A stretch of 56,827 nucleotides of DNA, taken from contig JACJNY010000005.1 in NCBI GenBank assembly GCA_014695295.1, positions 1-56,827 of the forward strand, written 5' to 3'. Source of the DNA: Microcoleus sp. FACHB-61. Lineage in GTDB: Bacteria; Cyanobacteriota; Cyanobacteriia; Cyanobacteriales; Microcoleaceae. Both the position numbers and the translations under genes were made by a program. Every line of letters starts with the position of its first letter. Within the stretch, counting starts at the first letter, position 1. This document shows, in pieces, positions 54,717 to 56,827 of the stretch. The notes under the pieces are model-generated. The model was not told the DNA's origin. It did not search any database and saw only the letters and a list, made by a program, of their open reading frames with translations.

Positions 54717-55101
54717 ACCTGATAGTATTCCCCAGATTAACATCGTGCCAATGATTGATGTGGTCTTCGCCATATTGACGTTTTTAATTGTTTCCTCTCT
54801 GTCTTTATCCAAATCCGAGGGTCTGCCCGTAAATTTACCGAAAGCATCAACCTCTCAAGTTCAGGACTCGCCTGCTAAAATTACCGTCACGATCGATGCT
54901 CAGGGAAAATTAATGGTTGATAAAAAGTTAGTCAACTTAGACCAGATAGAGAGTACGGTGCGACAGGTGATGGGGTCAAATCCGAGCGCCTTAATTGTGC
55001 TGAATGCGGATAAAAGCGTCAATCACGGAAATGTTGTGGAAGTTATGGATCGATTACGCCGAATTAAGGGAGCTAAGTTAGGGATTGCTACCACAAAGTA
55101 G
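54700..55101 (+). CDS. exbD: ExbD, biopolymer transport subunit
   Basis: 133 residues. The single transmembrane helix (IVPMIDVVFAILTFLIVSS) carries the essential membrane Asp (about residue 19), and the periplasmic domain has the usual pattern (KITVTIDAQGKLMVDKKLVN, then SALIVLNADKSVNHGNVVEV). Length is normal for the family. It overlaps exbB by 17 bases. With ExbB it forms the motor that energises the TonB encoded at 51727-53304. Confidence 0.95.
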   Translation: MRLPDEPDSIPQINIVPMIDVVFAILTFLIVSSLSLSKSEGLPVNLPKASTSQVQDSPAKITVTIDAQGKLMVDKKLVNLDQIESTVRQVMGSNPSALIVLNADKSVNHGNVVEVMDRLRRIKGAKLGIATTK

Positions 55102-55281
55102 AGAGCTACAGGATATTCCATTTATATGTGGTACACTAATTCAGTAGATAAGCGGAAAAGTAGTCAGTGCGCCTGCGAACGAGCACAAATTTTGAGGTGT
55201 TCCTTATGGGGAGCAGCTGAAAAAGATCGTAAGGATTCAGGTCAAAAAAACTTCAGTGGCAAAAGCTGGTAAGATAAACGG
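55102..55281. other. Gap between exbD and the IS66 remnant
   Basis: No gene is seen. The left end of the IS66 copy should lie here, but I could not identify its inverted repeat. Confidence 0.4.
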
Positions 55282-56443
55282 ATGAAAAAGCCTGCAGTCA
55301 CCAAAAAGCAGAAAAAAACCGAAATCGAGCAGTTGAGCCAAGCTGAAGGAGTGGAAATGGTGTTGGGGCTGCAAAAAATTATTGAAGAATTACAAGAAAA
55401 ACTAGCTATTGCTACAGGCAAAAGTCGAACCACCAGTCAAACTTCTTCAAAACCCCCATCCACGGATCTCATCCAGAAATCAGAGAAACCAACAGTCAAA
55501 CCAGAAGCAGACCAAAAAAAGAAACCAGGTGGACAACCAGGTCCTGACGGGAAAAACCCGAAAAGGGTTTGGACGAGTAGACAGAACCGAAATTAGCTCA
55601 CCGGAAATCTGCCTCACTTGTGGCAGTCAAGAATTAAGTGAAGTAATTAACATCCACAGACAGCAAGTAGCAACTCTAGTCGCGAAACCAATTGAAGTCG
55701 TCGAATATCAGACACAATCATGTAAATGTCTCGAATGTGGTGCAGTAGTTAGAGGAGAACCACATCAGGGAGTGGTTCCAGGGCAAGACTTGAGCGTTAA
55801 TCTCCAAGCACTCTTAGTCGGGCTGGGGAATTATGGACATCTTTCCTACGCCAAGCTGACTGAATTGTTGTGGGAACTCGGCACGATAGAAGTGGGAGTG
55901 GGAACACTCCAAAAAACCAATCAACGAGTAGCAGCAGCGGTAAAGCCAGCGATAAATGCACTGTGGGAATGGGCCCCTCTACAATCAAACGTTCATGTAG
56001 ATGAAACGCCATGGTGTGTAATGGGAGTGAAAGAATGGTTATGGACAGCTAGTATCGAAGGATTCTGTTTATTTCATGCCGCAGATACCAGGGGGCGCGT
56101 GGAACTAGAAACCATGCTGGGCAAAGAATTTGCTGGAGTCTTAAGCTCAGATGATTTCAGTGTTTATAATGGTGTGAAAGTCGCAGCTCAACAAAAGTGT
56201 CTGGCTCATTTACGGCGACATTTTAAGAAAGTGCTGGAACTTCCGGGCAATAATAATGCAGCAGTCGCTCAAATATTTTTGTCATTAATAGATGAAGCTT
56301 TTATCGCCCATGAGTCTTGGCGCAAGACGAAGGATAAACTCACCTACGATTCGTGGGTTCAGGATTTCAAAATACGATTGAATCAAGCTTTGGCGACTTG
56401 GTTGAACCTTGTGGGTTATTCCGCAGGAATGAAAAATAAATAA
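55282..56443 (+). pseudogene. IS66-family transposase, frameshifted and 3'-truncated
   Basis: The N-terminal frame (from 55282) has a coiled stretch and the IS66 motif SSKPPSTD with KKPGGQPG. The next frame carries the zinc-binding part (CLTCGSQEL, CKCLECGAVV), then the DDE core (SNVHVDETPWCVMG with the first Asp, GVLSSDDFSVYNG with the second, QKCLAHLRRHFKKVL). The frames join at a run of five A near 55552, where one extra A explains the break (GKTRKGFGR continues the expected GGQPG...). The protein ends at about 56443 without the family's C-terminal part. The loss coincides with the end of the neighbouring ISAzo13-type element, which probably inserted into it. Confidence 0.88.
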
Positions 56444-56452
56444 CTTAATCAA

Positions 56453-56827
56453 TTACTCAGGTTGAGGTACGGCTCGATAATTCCATTTGGGCAAATATTC
56501 GTCAAAAACAATTTGCATAGTATTTTTGAAATTATCAGCTACCTTTCGGCCAGTTTTATAAACTTTATTAAGGATATTTACAGATACAGATAGTCCCGTT
56601 TTAGTGCGAGTTTTTTCGACGAGAGCTTTGACTAATTCTAAGCTGGTGAAAATTACTCCTTGACAAGCCCTGGTAATATGAGGAAAAAGTCGATGTTCTA
56701 TGGGATTATATTTAGATGTATAAGGAGGGTAATGAGCAATCCTGATTTCAATTCCTATTTCATTAACTAATTTTTGCAAATCTTCTTTGAAAATATAATG
56801 ATTAGCATTATTACTACCTCCACCATC
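56453..56827 (-). CDS. ISAzo13-family transposase, C-terminal part
   Basis: This minus-strand gene enters from beyond the window end. Visible residues start DGGGSNNANHYIFKED (DGGGSN holds a catalytic Asp), then IEIRIAHYPPYTSKYNPIEH with the catalytic Glu, and RLFPHITRACQGVIF, all typical of ISAzo13-family transposases. It ends in ...YRAVPQPE. About 124 residues are in the window; the N-terminal two thirds and the other end of the element are outside. It abuts the broken IS66 gene. Confidence 0.85.
   Translation of the reverse strand, partial: DGGGSNNANHYIFKEDLQKLVNEIGIEIRIAHYPPYTSKYNPIEHRLFPHITRACQGVIFTSLELVKALVEKTRTKTGLSVSVNILNKVYKTGRKVADNFKNTMQIVFDEYLPKWNYRAVPQPE

Noticed and set aside
55540..55570. 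Programmed frameshift in the IS66 transposase
   Set aside because: The shift is explained by one extra A in a run and the gene is also truncated at its 3' end; IS66 TnpC is not usually made by frameshifting.

Overview
The window is almost certainly from a filamentous, Microcoleus/Oscillatoria-like cyanobacterium. The octamer GCGATCGC (HIP1) recurs throughout, the outer-membrane receptor carries an N-terminal AMIN domain as cyanobacterial TonB-dependent receptors do, and the intergenic palindromes and IS remnants are of cyanobacterial type.

Layout. 1-5513 is a worn accessory stretch: an IS1-family remnant, a small heat-shock protein, a GDSL hydrolase, a decayed ORF, a degenerate IS630 copy with both ends visible, and an IS701 fragment. 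5514-41367 is one ~36-kb operon on the minus strand, read from 41367 down to 5514. It holds ten tightly spaced genes: six nonribosomal peptide synthetase (NRPS) proteins, one of them a free condensation domain, one free TauD/SyrP-type aspartyl beta-hydroxylase, one PLP decarboxylase and one aldo/keto reductase (and a second hydroxylase domain fused to an NRPS). 42167-47784 (plus) encodes an AMIN-TonB-dependent receptor, a PepSY membrane reductase-like protein and an MFS exporter. 47999-53304 (minus) encodes a secreted penicillin-acylase-family Ntn hydrolase, a secreted MORN-repeat protein and a long TonB. 54057-55101 (plus) encodes ExbB and ExbD. 55282-56827 is a broken IS66 copy butted against an ISAzo13-family transposase that runs off the window.

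How it works together. Reading the adenylation-domain specificity residues by eye, the line is FAAL-ACP / C-A(Thr)-T / Cy-A(Cys)-T / C-A(Lys-like)-T-E / C-A(beta-Ala)-T / free C + free beta-hydroxylase + interface-A(Asp)-T / C-A(Gly)-T / C-beta-hydroxylase, interface-A(Asp)-T-reductase. The inferred product is an acyl-Thr-thiazoline-(D-Lys-like)-betaAla-(betaOH)Asp-Gly-(betaOH)Asp aldehyde or alcohol, a lipopeptide siderophore with two beta-hydroxyaspartate ligands. The decarboxylase plausibly makes the beta-alanine. The MFS protein would export the product, the receptor with TonB/ExbB/ExbD would import the ferric form, and the PepSY protein could reduce it. The acylase invites comparison with PvdQ, which strips the fatty acid from the pyoverdine precursor. 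Candidate Fur-like sites lie in the two divergent intergenic regions. The individual family assignments are strong; the full structure, the deacylation and the regulation are inference.
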